DNA of 64,000 bases, from the NCBI GenBank assembly GCA_036874045.1, contig CM072347.1, forward strand, positions 4,342,501 through 4,406,500. The letters run 5' to 3'. This stretch comes from Cymodocea nodosa. Taxonomy: Eukaryota; Streptophyta; Magnoliopsida; Alismatales; Cymodoceaceae. The notes under the pieces are model-generated. The model searched no databases, was not told the origin of the DNA, and saw nothing but the letters and a program-made list of their open reading frames with translations. Numbering within the stretch: position 1 is the stretch's first letter; each line of letters starts with the position of its first letter. The translations under genes were made by a program, and so were the position numbers. Shown in pieces: positions 48,394 to 60,558 of the stretch.

Positions 48394-49860
48394 AAATGCT
48401 TAAACTCCACATAAAAAGATAAATAATATGGATGATGTTGTTCACCTCATAGATATTATATACTTATCATAAATTCTAAAGTAATATCTAAACTACTACT
48501 TAAGATACTATATATTTATTGTAAAATCATAGTAGTATCTTATTGATTTTAAGTAGTTTATCAATTTTAATGGTTTTTACAATTTTAAGTGGAAGTGTAA
48601 ATGAAAAACATTAAATACTTTTGACATTCTGAAATTTTGATTAAATGTTTCCTTTGAATCAAGGAAAGTGCATATGATCATGCATAAATTTGACTTAATT
48701 GATTAAACTTGTAGAATAAGTTATATGTAACTCATCTTAAACTGTTAATTAAAAGTATAAGCTTATTGAAATTGATTCATATTCTTAGTAAAATCATAGA
48801 AGTAAAAATTGTATGAGATTTGTGTTTTATTGCATGTGTATTAATGGAATACATATATACTATGCTTAAAATGAAAAGTGCTTACAAAGTGAAAATCTTT
48901 GAGAGTTTATTGATCAATTTGATCACGAGCTTTTTGTACTTAAGCAGATAGGTATGTAAGGATTGTTGTCTTGAAAAAGGATTCTTTAAATCTGGCAACC
49001 TAAGGTCCTGATTAGATCTATGATTTTTGACTAAAAGCTCATTATACGGGTACATTAGAAAGCTCTTGTATGATTTAAGCTTTTCAAACTAACTTTTAAA
49101 AAAAAGAAAAAAAAAGAAGTGTTTTATTAATTATAGATATCTTTGAATCGAATATAGTTTCTACCAATATGACTACTGAGTTATTGAATCACCATTAGTA
49201 CTTTTGAAAACGTTTATTTGAGTTACATTCTTTTATTCTCCTTGAATTAATCATATTGAGTTTAAAGTTGTGTTTTGACTCATATACATTAGGAATTGAT
49301 TTTGGAAATCATTTTTGATGAAGTCAGAATAATGGAAGTTTCTAAAAAGAAAATTTAAAAGTATAGTTATACTTAACATCTATTGTCACTACAAGTATAT
49401 TTTATATTTTGATTGAATATATTTGAAGTATATTTGTAAGGGGAGGATTAACAATGTCGAATACAGATTAATATAATTTAGAATATATATCTTGGTTAAT
49501 CTGAATTAATGTCCTCTTAAAAGTTTAGCATGTGTGTTGTTTTCGGAATGTTTCAATTGGAAGCATCCGAAAATTGTTTTAAGTGTACTAACTAGATTTA
49601 TGTTAGATAAGGTAACGTGTAAAACTGCCTCTGGATAGCGTTTTACTCGTTAGTTTAGTTAACTCAATGAGTTCTATTTAAATATTTCGAGTACCTTGAT
49701 TGAATAAACTTTATTCAATGTTTAGTTAATATCTAAACCCGACTTCTTTCACGTTGCGTTACTCACCTAAAAACCCTATTTAAACACTTATTACACGGGC
49801 ACTTAGGTTATTTGTAAACTTTGTCAAGAAAATCTTTCTCGCTTGTTGCTATTACAACTT
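48394..49860 (+). other. Spacer between RNase H and the extra frame of D
   Basis: Non-coding, matched in C by 54,635-55,739. Its 3' end (49,500-49,850) resembles a promoter. It has ACTCGTTAGTTTAGTTAACTC (around 49,656), which is close to the LTR motif AACTCGTTAAGTTAG, then CCTATTTAAACAC (around 49,776) as a TATA-like box. About 85 bases follow to the start of the extra reading frame. Confidence 0.5.
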
Positions 49861-51697
49861 GCGACGGTGGTCTCTAAGTTCTACAAAGGTTGTGGCAGAG
49901 GAAAAGGCAAAAGCAGAGGAGATGCAAAAGAAAAAGAAATAGAGAATGATGAAGTTCTACGCACTTGGTTTGAAGAAAATATTTCGAGTGGACAAAAGGT
50001 TAGCATAAATTTATAGTGAATATTTCTTTCCTGAAGGTATACTGAATGAAGTTAGACAAGAACTTCAATATACTGATGCAAATATTACATACATGGGTAT
50101 TCGTAGTAAATTTGATAGAGAATACAGATTGAAGTGTGCTGAAATTGCATTTTTGGAATAGTATACAAAATATTTGGAAAAAGGCGTAGGTTTATCAATT
50201 AAAACTCCTCAAACTCCTATAAACGGTATAAGACTACATGAATTTGAGGAAGAGCATGAATTAGCAATCCCTACCCCTTTATATTCAAAACAAGTAGAAA
50301 CAAATATTGCTGTAGATCACAGAAAAGTTGAAGGTCTTCGAAAGGCTGAATTGAAAATGTCCACAGGCTGAATTGTTTGGAGTAGCAGATATTCAAAATG
50401 TTAAGACTCCAGAAGAGCTAAAAGTTAACCAGCCTTCTTCAAAATCTATAGAAACAAAGTCTGAGAATTCACAGCATATATCAATGGAGATATCTGTTGA
50501 ACAAAATGACTAATTACAGATATATACACTGGCTGTAGAATTTATGGAAACATTGAACTTTGATCATTCTATAGAAACTGAATAGATAGATGTTGAGCAT
50601 ATTGAAGATGTTCCTAACATTGTTGAAGCTAAAGTATTAAGCTTACTTGAGCAGCTTCAAAATAATATTTTGGAAGAGGAATAACATGACATTCATTTTG
50701 AAGAAGTTCCTGAAGATGAATTAAACTCTGAATCACGGCTTCAGGTATCACCTTCTTTATGTACAAGAATAACTATTCAAGGTAATTCAATTCATTTTAG
50801 ATCTGAGGAAGCTTTGTAGAAATACAATAATTTGATTACATGTCAAACTTTGCATGCTTGTCCAATAAAGTTCAGAAATTTGATTCATATGAGAGATTTA
50901 TTTGAGTTTCAAGGCCTCATTCAATTCTTGCTAGTAGGAACAAAATGGAAGCAATACACAAAGCTTATTTCAGCTTTTTATAGCAATCTGGTCAAGAATG
51001 GAAATTTTCTGAAAACTCAAATAAATCAACAAGAGTTTATATTTTCTCTAGAGTTAATTTTTGAAGTTTTGGGATTAAAGAATGAAGGTGTTGTTGTTAC
51101 GAACAGATTTGACATGATCAAACAACTGGAATGGACCATTCAGTCTTTATTAAAAATTCCAGATGTATATTCTGAAATGAGATTAATGGAAAATCTGAAT
51201 GTAGAGGCAAGGTTTATTGCAAATATATTGCATGCCAATTTATTTTAGAGAGTCAGACACAATATGGAAGTCAGCAGAAGTTGTTTATATGCAACTTATG
51301 GCCTGCTGAATAGAATACAGATCAATTGGTTTGATGTTTTCACTTTTCAACTACAGCATATAAATTCAAATTTATTTATGGTGATGCTGTATGTAGAATC
51401 CTTGCAAGTCAATTGAATTTATTCGACTGGCCCTTTGAAACTAAAGGCATGAGAGCATTTAGTGTCAAAGATTTGCAAAAATTCCAAGTCTTGCATCAAC
51501 CTCAACAACAACAACAACAACCTGATTATACAGAACATATACCACAACAACAACAAAGTTATTCAGTTCAAGCAGAACAGCAAACCCAGCTACCTCCTGA
51601 CTTAGATGCAGTGCTTAACGACACCAGAAATGATATTAGGCATCTAGGAGATAAAATTTGTCATGCTATAAGTGATATACTTAGGAGGGCTCGATAA
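49861..51697 (+). pseudogene. Extra downstream reading frame of D (aORF, broken)
   Basis: Collinear with C's copy at 55740. The start codons are changed (ACGGTG at 49864, where C has ATGATG). Stops and shifts break the first two thirds. The open frame 50832-51248 covers the conserved C-terminal domain (RDLFEFQGLIQFLLVGTK, then AFYSNLVKNGNF and EARFIANILHANLF). This resembles the plant-transposon-protein domain of Pfam PF20167-type proteins from memory, not from a search. After a shift, 51413-51697 encodes FSVKDLQKFQVL, a Gln-rich run (CAA repeats) and a C-terminal helix ending ILRRAR at TAA 51695-51697. The function is unknown. Confidence 0.65.
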
Positions 51698-52192
51698 CTG
51701 TTTTTATTTGTTTTTGAATACAAAATGTAATGTTTGTATTCATTGTTTGATTCTTTGAACAATACATTGGTTTTTCTGTAAATGTTTACAATTCTTATTA
51801 TTGTTTACAGAACGAGTTGTTGTAAATATATCTCTTAATTCAAAAGGGGGAGAAATGTTAATTATCTTTTACAATTCTTACTTATCTTTTTGATTAATGA
51901 CAAAAAGGGGGAGAAATGTTATAAAAAGATGATTATGATTTTAGTTGGGAGATAATATTTAAGTGGTTATGACAAATGATAATCTAAATGATACTTATAT
52001 AATTAATGACATCTAAGAGTTTTAGTTCTGAGAGGTGATATTTACACAAACAATATAAATAAGCTTAAGTGAACTTAAGTCAACAAACTTGTTTGTTGAA
52101 TGAAAAGTTAACCCAACGAAGGTGCTTTGTTGAGTTAAATATATTTCATAATTGATTTAATATGGTTATGTAATCATCAAAAAGGGGGAGAT
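51698..52192 (+). promoter_or_regulatory. 3' untranslated region and three polypurine tracts of D
   Basis: AAAAGGGGGAGAAATGTTA (51842-51860) and AAAAAGGGGGAGAAATGTTA (51902-51921) lie upstream of AAAAAGGGGGAGAT (52179-52192). The last abuts the LTR start TGTTGAG at 52193 and is the likely primer. The two upstream copies share GAAATGTTA and may be decoys or second primer sites. Confidence 0.75.
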
Positions 52193-53917
52193 TGTTGAGT
52201 ATTTTGTTTTGATGATGTGTGCTAAATGGAAATAATCATATTTGCTCAATTACTATTGCTTGTGAAAAGAAATTAAAATCATCAATGAATACAGAAAAAG
52301 TTTACTGATATAAATACTTGTCTGTATTGGATCTGAAATTATACTGTTAAATAACTAGTCGTTTCATTGCATTAATTTCTCATGTAACTAAACGTTAAGT
52401 TAACGTGTATTTTTTTATTGAAAACCATGATATGTTTTAAAGTTATATCTTCTGTATAATGTACAGTGCATGTTTAGACAACTCGTTAAGTTAGAGTTTT
52501 GTTCGTATAAAGATCACGTGAGAACTCGTTAAGTTAAAGACTTAAAGGTTAAAATAGGACACGTGCGAACTAGTTAAGTAAGTGAGTAAAAGAAGAGACA
52601 CACTTGTTAAGTTAGTGTTATACACGTGGTGAAATTATAAGTTACGAATGTTATATTGTATCACGTGAGGTGCACATGTTTAACTCGTTAAGTTAACATA
52701 ACTAAATGCGTTGAGTTGCTATATTGAACACTAAGGCAACACGTTAGGTTAGCGTTATAAACTTAAGTTGTTATTTTTACACGTGGTAAAATTCTTATTA
52801 TAAAAACATTTGCTTATTGCTGAATCGGTGAGTTAAAGTTTTTCAGAGACTTACAGTCGTAACTATCCGGAAGGTAACCTAAGTCATGTTTTCAGGTCTT
52901 GACACGTGTCTTACTAGTTTTATGAGAAAAAGAGTTTTTCGGTGATTTACAACCGTAACTATTTGAAACTTAAACTGTTTTCGGTGAGTTATCATTTAAC
53001 CTTCTGAAAGAAAGGTTAAGCTGGTTCGTTGAGTTATCTACAGTACTAGTCACGTGAATTAGCACATGAGGAACTCATTAAGTTAGAAACGTTAAGTTAA
53101 TATCTACTTGTGTTACTCGTTTAGTTAACATTAAAGTAACGACTTCTTATTATACTAATGAAAAATATTTGGAAGAGAGTTTATTTTGCAGGAAAATTTT
53201 TAGAGATCCAAGACCGATGATTAAAGTAAATTCGAAATATAAACGTGGGTCAGAACGTGTGTGTTTCGATGAAGGAAAAAGCAAAGACGTGAAGAAGTGG
53301 AAAACTGGTAGTGATTAAATGTGGAGGATATGCATAAAGTTAACATACAGTATAAAAGGCATAGAATTCTCGTTGATCAAACTATCCTTGCACACAAAAC
53401 GAAAATCTTTTCATGGATCGAACTATCCCTACACACCAAAAGAAAAATCTTTTCAGGGATCAAAAACACTTTTCGGGGAAAATCTCTTAGGTAGAAGAAA
53501 ATTCAGTGAAGCAGAAAAAGGTATTATTTATGTCATTGAAGATTTAAAGTATCAGAAGAAAGCAAATTCGGTGAAGTAGAGAAAGACAAGATATTCATCA
53601 CTAAAGAATTGCTGAAGAAGAAAAAGAAGAAGAAGAAATATCTCAAACAGAGAGAAATGTTTTAAATTCTGCAAATTAGTTTTCTCTATTTGTAGTTATG
53701 AAATTGTATAGATGAAATATAGTATCGAAATATAATTGCATTTACAATTTTTGAGGAGAATTGAATTGTATATTGTAATTGAAACCTTGAATAAAAAAAA
53801 TGATTTTATGAAAACAATGTCTCGACTTGTTTTTGAGTTTTAAAGTTTCAATTATATTTCAGAAAATATTGAAAAACACAATTGACCCTCCCTTTTGTGT
53901 AGCCATATAATCCTACA
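52193..53917 (+). repeat. 3' LTR of D
   Basis: It is almost the same as 40206-41940, including the TTCGG block (52,820-53,030) and TATAAAAG (53351-53358), and ends ATAATCCTACA. The two LTRs of D resemble each other more than either resembles C's, so D is the younger element. Confidence 0.9.
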
Positions 53918-54634
53918 AAGCAACTTCTGATAAACTAATAAAAATATTTTCTAAAGAGATGACTAGTCAGTTTGAAATGAGTATGATAGGAGAACTTTCA
54001 TATTTTCTAGGACTTCAAATTAAGCAAATGGATAAATGTATATTTTTAAATTAGGAAAAATATGCAGATGAAATGCTTAAGAAATTTAATTTTAATAATA
54101 CAAGGATTCGAGGAACTCCTATGAGTACTTCTTTAAAGTTAGATATTGATGACATAAGAAAAATAATAGATCAAAGAAAATATAGAAGTATGATTGGTTC
54201 TTTACTTTATTTGACTACTAGTAGACCTGATATTATGTTTGCTGTGTGTGTTTGTGCTAGATTTTAATCTAATCCTAAAGAATCACACTCAATTGCAGTT
54301 AAAAGAATATTTAGATATATGCAAGGAACTAAAAATTTCAGACTATATTATTCTAAGGATAGTTCAATAGATCTTATAGGATATATTGATGCTGATTATG
54401 TAGGATCTAAATTTGATAGAAAGAGTACTAGTGGCACATGTCAATTATTGGGAAATAATTTGGTGTCATGGTTTAGTAAAAAGTAAAATAATGCAACACT
54501 TTCTACTACAGAAGTTGAATATGTTGCTACTGCACTGTGTTGCACTCAGATTCTGTGGATAAGGCAAACTTTAGAAGATTTTGGATTATCTTATGATAAA
54601 ACTGAGATTTATTGTGACATTAGTTCTACAATAA
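53918..54634 (+). pseudogene. RT C-terminus and RNase H of C (resumed, broken)
   Basis: After AAGCA the frame continues TSDKLIKIFSKEM, then SYFLGLQIKQM, the RT tail. A stop lies at 54054. The frame 54073-54267 has GTPMSTSLKLDIDDI and SLLYLTTSRPDIMFAV. RNase H follows with altered residues (GYIDADYVGSKFDRKSTSG, LSTTEVEYVATA, IYCDISSTIN) and stops. It breaks off near 54,634, where a deletion joins AATGAAAAGTGCTTACAAAG of the spacer. Confidence 0.85.
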
Positions 54635-55739
54635 ATGAAAAGTGCTTACAAAGTGAAAATCTTTGAGAGTTTATTGATCAGTTTGATCACGAGCCTTTTG
54701 TACTTAAGCAGATAGGTATGTAAGGATTGTTGTCCTGAAATGAGATTCTTTAAATCTGGCAACTTAAGGTCCTGATCAGATTTGAGATTGTTGACTGAAA
54801 GCTCATTACACGGGTACATTAGAAAGCTCTTGCATGATTCAAGCTTTTTAAACTAACTTTTAAAGAAAATTATCAATAGTTACTGTTTTGAAAAGAAAAA
54901 GTTGTTTCATTAATTACAGATATCTTTGAATCGAATATAGTTTCTACCAATATGACTACTAATTTATTGAATCAACATTAGTACTTTTGAAATCGTTTAT
55001 TTGAGATACATTCTTTTATTCTCCTTGAATTAATCATATTGACTACAAAGTTGTGGTTTGATTCATATAAAGTAGGAATTGATTCTAGAAATCATTTTTG
55101 ATGAATTCAGAATAACGGAAGTTTCTGAAAAGAAAATTTAAAAGTTTAGTTATACTTAACATCTATTGTTATACAAGTATATTTTATATGTTATTGAATA
55201 TATAAGAAATATATTTGTAGGGGGAGGATTAACAATGTCCAAAACAGATTAATATAATTCAGAATACAAATATTGGTTAATCTGAATTAAAGTCCTCTTA
55301 AGATCTTGATGAAACAATTTAAAAAGACAAACAAACTATTTTAGATTCATGAGACGAGAATATTAGAATAGTTTACAATGTTCTCAGGATAATGTTAAGT
55401 ATAGCATGTGTGTTGTCTTTGAAAGATTTTAGTTGAAAGCATCTAAATTTTTGTTAAGTGTACTAACTGAACGTTATGTTATATAAGGTAATGTGTAAAA
55501 CTACATCTAGACAACATTTTACTCGTTAGGTTAGTTAACTCAACGAGTTATACTTGAATATTTCGGGTACCTTGATTGAATAAACTTTATTCAATTTTCA
55601 TTTAATATCTAAACCTGACTTCTATACACGTTGAGTTATTCACCTAAAACCCTATTTAAACACTTATTACACGGGCACTTAGGTTATTTGTAAACTTTGT
55701 CAAGAAAATCTTTCCCGCTTGTTGTTGTTACAACCTGCG
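54635..55739 (+). other. Spacer before the extra frame of C
   Basis: Matches D's spacer from about 48,876 on. Near 55,520 it has ACTCGTTAGGTTAGTTAACTCAACG, the LTR-like motif, and CCTATTTAAACAC near 55,651 as a TATA-like box about 80 bases before the ATG. No coding sequence. Confidence 0.5.
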
Positions 55740-57764
55740 ATGATGGTCTCCAAGTTCTACAAAGGTTGTGGCAGAGGAAAAGGCAAAAGCAGAGAAGATG
55801 CAAAAGGAAAAGAAATAAATACTAATGAAGTTCCATGCACTTGGTTCAAGAAAATACTTCGAGTGGACAAAAGGTTAGTAGAAATTTATAGAGATTATTT
55901 CTTTCCTCAAGGTATACTAGATGAAGTTAGACAAGAGCTTCAAAATACTGATGAAAATATTACATGTATGGGTATTCAAAGTAAATATGATAGAGAATAC
56001 AGAATGAAATGTGCTATGATTGCATTTCTCGAGCAGTATGCAAAATATTTGGAAAAAGGTGTAAGTACATCAACTAGAACTTCTCAAATACCTATAAATG
56101 GTACAAGACTACATGCATTTGAGGATGAGCATGAATCAACTATCCTTACCCCTTTATATTCAAAACAAGTAGAATCACATATTGCTGTAGATAAAAGAAA
56201 AGTTGACAGTCTTCGAAATGCTAATGCAATAGAAAGTGCTTTTGAAGAATTAAAGCAGAAAACTTTTCTAGAGCAATTTGAAAAGAAAACAGCAATACTT
56301 GAAGAGGAGAAACAAAAATTTTATAGAAGAAGAAAAGTTAGAAAAATTATGTTTATAGAAACAAAGTTTATTGAAAAAGGAAAATCGGATGAACATTTAT
56401 TTCCAAAGGACAATGTATGTCTAGACATTGTACCTTACAGTGCATCTGATAAACTCATTAGTTTCGAGCATACTGAAACTGATGATGATAATGAGACTTT
56501 ATTTTCTCTTGCTAGAAAACTTGAGAAGAAATACAAGTCAAATATGAGCTCAAGTTTTTCTATTAGTTCAAGTCCTAATGATGTAGAAATTGAAAAATCA
56601 GAGCATCAGACACCTGACTTTGAATAAGTTATTGTAGATATAATTGACAATGTTGAGGTAGTAACTAGTTCACAGGTTGAATTGTTTGGAGTAGCAGATA
56701 TTGAAAACGTTAAGACTCTAGAAGAGCTAAACGTCAACCAACCTTCTTTAGAATCTATAGAAGTAGAGTGTAAGAATTCACAACATGTACAAATGGAACT
56801 ATCTGTTGTAGAAATTGAAAAATTACAGATAGATACACAGGCTGATGAATTTGTGCAAAATTTGAACTTTGTATTTTCTATAGAAACTGAACAAATGAAT
56901 GTGGCAGATATTGAAAATGTTCCTTACACTATTGAAGCTACTAAAGCTGAAGAATCAAGTATACATACGCAGCTTCAAGAAAATATTTTGATAGAGGAAC
57001 AACATGACATTCATTTTAAAGAAGAAGTTCCTGAAGATGAATTAAACTCTGAATCACGGCTTCAGGTATCACCTTCTTTATGTACAATATTACAAATTCA
57101 AGGTAATTCAATTCATTTTAGATCTGAAGAAGCATTGTAGAAATACAATAATCTAATTACATATCAGATTCTATATACTAGACCAATAAAATTCAGAAAT
57201 TTGATTCATATGAGAGATTTATTTGAGTATCAAGGCCTCATTCAATTCTTGCTAGTTGGAACGAAATGGAAGTAGTATAAAGAGCTTATTGCAGCTTTTT
57301 ATAGCAATTTGGTCAAGAATGAAAATATACTGAAAACTCAAATAAATAAATAGGAGTTCATATTGTCTCTTGAGTTAATTTTTGAAATTTTGGGATTAAA
57401 GAATGAAGGTGTTGTTGTTACAAACAGATTTGACATGATTAGACAACTAGAATGGAACATCCAGTCTTTATCAAATATTCTAGATGTATATTCTGAAATG
57501 AGATTAATGAAAAATCTAAATGTAGAGGTAAGGTTTATTGCAAATATATTGCATGCTAATTTATTTCAGAGAGTTGGACATAATATGGAAGTCAGCAGAA
57601 GCTGTTTATATGCAACTTATGGTCTGTTGAATAGAATTCAAATCAATTGGTTTGATGTTTTTACTTCTCAACTACAGCATATGAGTTCAAAGTAATTTTA
57701 TGGTGATGTTGTATGTAGAATCCTTGTAAGCCAATTGAATTTATCCGACTGGCCCTTTGAAACT
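55740..57764 (+). pseudogene. Extra downstream reading frame of C (aORF, stops)
   Basis: The ATG at 55740 or 55743 opens MMVSKFYKGCGRGKGKSRE. The same frame continues for ~640 codons with in-frame stops at 56625, 57138, near 57,273, 57,352 and 57,693. In order: a basic Gly-rich start; a helical part (VDKRLVEIYRDYFFPQGILD, about residue 40); a charged Glu/Lys-rich middle with VADIENV repeated at about 56,691 and 56,900; a conserved C-terminal domain (RDLFEYQGLIQFLLVGTK, AFYSNLVK, LELIFEILGLKNEGVVVTNR, VRFIANILHANLFQRVGH, NRIQINWFDVFTSQLQHM). It lies between RNase H and the 3' LTR, where some plant Copia elements carry env-like or other extra frames. No signal peptide or membrane segment was seen, so an envelope role is not supported. 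Confidence 0.7.
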
Positions 57765-58131
57765 TTGATTTGAAATTATACTAAGTTAATAACTAGTCGT
57801 TTCATTACATTAATTTCTCATTTAACTAAACGTTAAGTTAACATGTGTTTTTATTGAAAAGTATGATATGTTTTAAAGTTATATTTTCTGTATCATGAAC
57901 AGTGCACGTTTAGATAACTCGTTAAGTTAGAGTTTTATTTGTATAGAGATCACGTGAGAACTCGTTAAGTTAGAAGCTTAAAGGTTAAAATAGGTCACAT
58001 GAGAACTCGTTGAGTTAGTGAGTAAAAGAAGAGACGAACTCATTAAGTTAGTGTTGTACACGTGGTGAAATTATAAATTACGAATGTTATATTGTATCAC
58101 GTGAGGTGCACATGTTTAACTCGTTAAGTTA
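57765..58131 (+). repeat. 3' LTR of C, internal fragment
   Basis: TTGAAATTATACTAAGTTAA onward matches C's 5' LTR from about 34,180, including AACTCGTTAAGTTAG repeats. The LTR start, the polypurine tract and the end of the extra frame are deleted on the left. On the right, the LTR gives way at 58131 to GCGAGTATGGGTCGATCCC. Confidence 0.85.
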
Positions 58132-59359
58132 GCGAGTATGGGTCGATCCCACAAGGACTTGGAAACCATTACATCAAATTTTATGGTGCTAAACTTATTG
58201 TATTTAAACTTAAATCAATTTATAGCAAAGAATAAAATAACGAAAGATGCTTAACAATTCATCTCTCTAATATTGGGGCCATTACGAATGCTAGTGTAAT
58301 TCACTCTAATATTTATAAACTTTCCTTCACCCAAGATTAAAATAATAATCACAAGTCTAGAATTAAATAAAAATTGATTTATCAAAAGAGTGGAATGAGT
58401 AGCAACTCCAAAGTACATTTATTACAACACTAAGAGTGAACATAACTCAAACTTTCAAGATTTGCAAAAGCACTAATCTTGTAAACCCAAAATTTCACCC
58501 AACTTGCAAGTAAACTCTCTCATAGCCATGGAATGAGAAAATTCTAAAAAAATCATAGCTAAAGAGATCACTGAATCTATTTAGAAACAAAAGTGATTTC
58601 ATCAAAAAACTCTACATAGGATAGAAGAACCACTCAAACTAGTGTGCAAATAGGTTGATAACTACATGAACACCTACACTAACAATTTTGTTTCTCCTTC
58701 TATATAGCATGTAAAATCACAAAATCAGAGGCATTCGAAAGTAGATCCATAATACTAACTTTTCCAATTTACAAAACTCAAAAACAATTTCTAAATCAAT
58801 ACAAACATCTCTTACACTCAACCTAAAATTTTTGGATTTTCTATGTAAATAGGGTAGCTACACTATTCACATATAAATTTCGTAAACTATCAAATCTTCA
58901 AACAAAAATCTAACTAGTGCTGGAAACTTAAACTACATTGAGAGCTTTTCAAAATCAAATCAAACAACAAAAGAAAACTTAATGTAAATCAAGATATACA
59001 AGTATAACAAGTTGTCACTTGTTTTGAAATTACAAAAAAATTTACTTCTTCACTTGTCCAATGCACATATCAAGAATATATCATATGGATATCAAATAAT
59101 CTTTAAACAACATACATATGCACAAGTATTTACACTATACAATAGCAAACCATCAATGAAATTAACATGCTATTAGGTAAAAGACTTTAAATGTTAGTTA
59201 CACGTATAACACAAACAACAAAACAACATACTTCCATTCATTAATATAACACACAAACAATATTAATGAAGGAAGAACACACGCAAAAATAGTTATTTAC
59301 ACAAAACCAATTCATTATAGGGGTTATACCTTGAAGATTAGCACAAATGTTGAGGATTG
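58132..59359. other. Gypsy-LTR-like end on the minus strand, then unassigned DNA
   Basis: The first bases, GCGAGTATGGGTCGATCCCA (58132-58151), are in reverse the TGTGGGATCGACCC block typical of Athila/Tat LTR 3' ends; compare 46,216 in the 4.1-kb insertion. The rest is A+T-rich without recognised coding or repeat structure. Confidence 0.4.
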
Positions 59360-59595
59360 TGTTAGAAATGTTTGGACTTACTAGAAGAAGGGGGGGGGGG
59401 GTGAATGGTGAGTTGTGTTACTTATGAGGATTTTTAATGAATTTTAAAACTTTAGGCAATTATGGTCAATTTATACTATAATTTTTATAGTAGATAAAGC
59501 AAGAAAATAAAGTAGAAACATGCATGTAGGAGATTTTTTATGTGGTTCACCCAACTAGCTAGCTAAAAGGTCTTCGAGTGTTTGAATTAAACGCG
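59360..59595 (-). mobile_element. Copia LTR end fragment (minus strand) with a G12 run
   Basis: TGTTAGAAATGTTTGGAC at 59360, then a run of 12 G (59390-59401), TGAATGGTG and, near 59,540, GTGGTTCACCC. These match in reverse the ends of Copia LTRs here (for example 11189 and 1331). The other end was not found. Confidence 0.5.
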
Positions 59596-60536
59596 AAAAC
59601 CCAAATTTTAAATTTATATTGCAAGTGTATGGTGCCTATTATGATAAGCTATATAAGTGCGAGTTGATCCATAAGGAGTTTGGTTTATATGATTAATTTT
59701 TTAGATCTTGATTAAGCAATGTGTAAAAATCCTCTAAATTTATATGAATAAATATATATTAAGGTCATGTGACAAATCATGAAAATGAAGAATACACTCA
59801 TGTTACTTACGAAGGTAGGGATTCCCCTCCTCTTTATGGAATCTGTAAGTGATTAATTTGTGCTTGTTTACATGTCATTATTCATGTATTTTAGGGATTA
59901 ATATGTCAAATAATATTATTCTTAAAGGGAATTACATGATAGTCATGAATTTATATGCATGTATGGAATTAATGTTAAAACCTTAACAAATGCACAAATT
60001 AGTCCATTAATTATGAACTTTGATGTTGGAAGTAGTTGACAATTTACTTAATGCTTCATTTTGTTTATATTTCTTATTATTGTTCTTGTAATCGCATTAT
60101 TTTAAATATATTTTGTAGAGGTGTAATTATAGGATTCCCCAAGGAATACATATAACAACAACAAGAGAGGCCAAAGTACAAAATTACCCAAGTATATAAG
60201 GCAACCCTTAACCCCATGTAGGGGATCTTCTCATTTTCGTTCTCCACTTCAAGGCTAGGGCACCTGACAACCATTCCATGAACACACCGCTAGCTGAGCT
60301 GTAGACTTCAACCAATGCATGGATGAGGCTTGCATAGCTCCCTCTTCTAGTGTTGGCGAGTGCGCATGTGGGGAGTCCTACAGTTGTGAGCCACAGTGGT
60401 GATCTAGCAGCTCGCGCATGGAAGGACTTCGGACATTCGTGGCGACCTCCCTTCCTTCTAGTGCTCCTAGGTGTTGTGTTCGTGCGTAGAAGGAACCAGA
60501 GTGGCATAGCTTGTGATAGGGCCTTCACTAATATAA
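59596..60536 (-). mobile_element. Athila-like LTR fragment (minus strand)
   Basis: In reverse it reads CCTTATGGATCAACTCGCAC and ATAATAGGCACCATACACTTGC, parallel to the two blocks near 46,048-46,110 of the 4.1-kb insertion (GGAAATGACC, AATAGGCACCGTGTGCTTGC). Upstream on the minus strand, TTATATACTTGG (near 60,200) precedes a G+C-rich leader-like stretch (60,230-60,530). Frames in that stretch are composition artefacts. Confidence 0.5.
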
Positions 60537-60558
60537 TATATATATATATATATATATA
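60536..60558. repeat. (TA)n microsatellite
   Basis: An alternating AT run at the edge between the LTR fragment and A+T-rich DNA. Confidence 0.9.

Larger units (their letters stand above)
40206..53917 (+). mobile_element. Copia LTR retrotransposon D, nested in the RT of C
   Basis: Complete LTRs lie at 40206-41940 and 52193-53917. The flanks are GAGCA (40201-40205) and AAGCA (53918-53922); host codons read on across the site. It has primer site, gag, protease start, RNase H, spacer, extra reading frame and polypurine tracts. The gag-protease intron is absent. A deletion joins the protease (47,610) to the RT-RNase H linker, so integrase and RT are lost. A 4.1-kb insertion at 42276-46367 splits its gag. 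Confidence 0.9.
34041..58131 (+). mobile_element. Copia LTR retrotransposon C, split by element D
   Basis: 5' LTR, primer site, gag, spacer intron, protease, integrase and most of RT run to 40205. The RT resumes at 53,923 after the nested element D. RNase H, a spacer, an extra reading frame and a truncated 3' LTR (57765-58131) follow. The integrase-RT order is Copia. The extra reading frame before the 3' LTR separates it from A and B. All reading frames have stops. Without D, the remnant is about 10.4 kb. Confidence 0.9.

Noticed and set aside
55740-57764. Envelope-like gene
   Set aside because: No signal peptide, no hydrophobic membrane segment and no Cys or glycosylation pattern of note.
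59390-59401. G12 homopolymer as a functional signal
   Set aside because: It lies where LTR ends carry a short G-rich run; expansion or a sequencing error is more likely.
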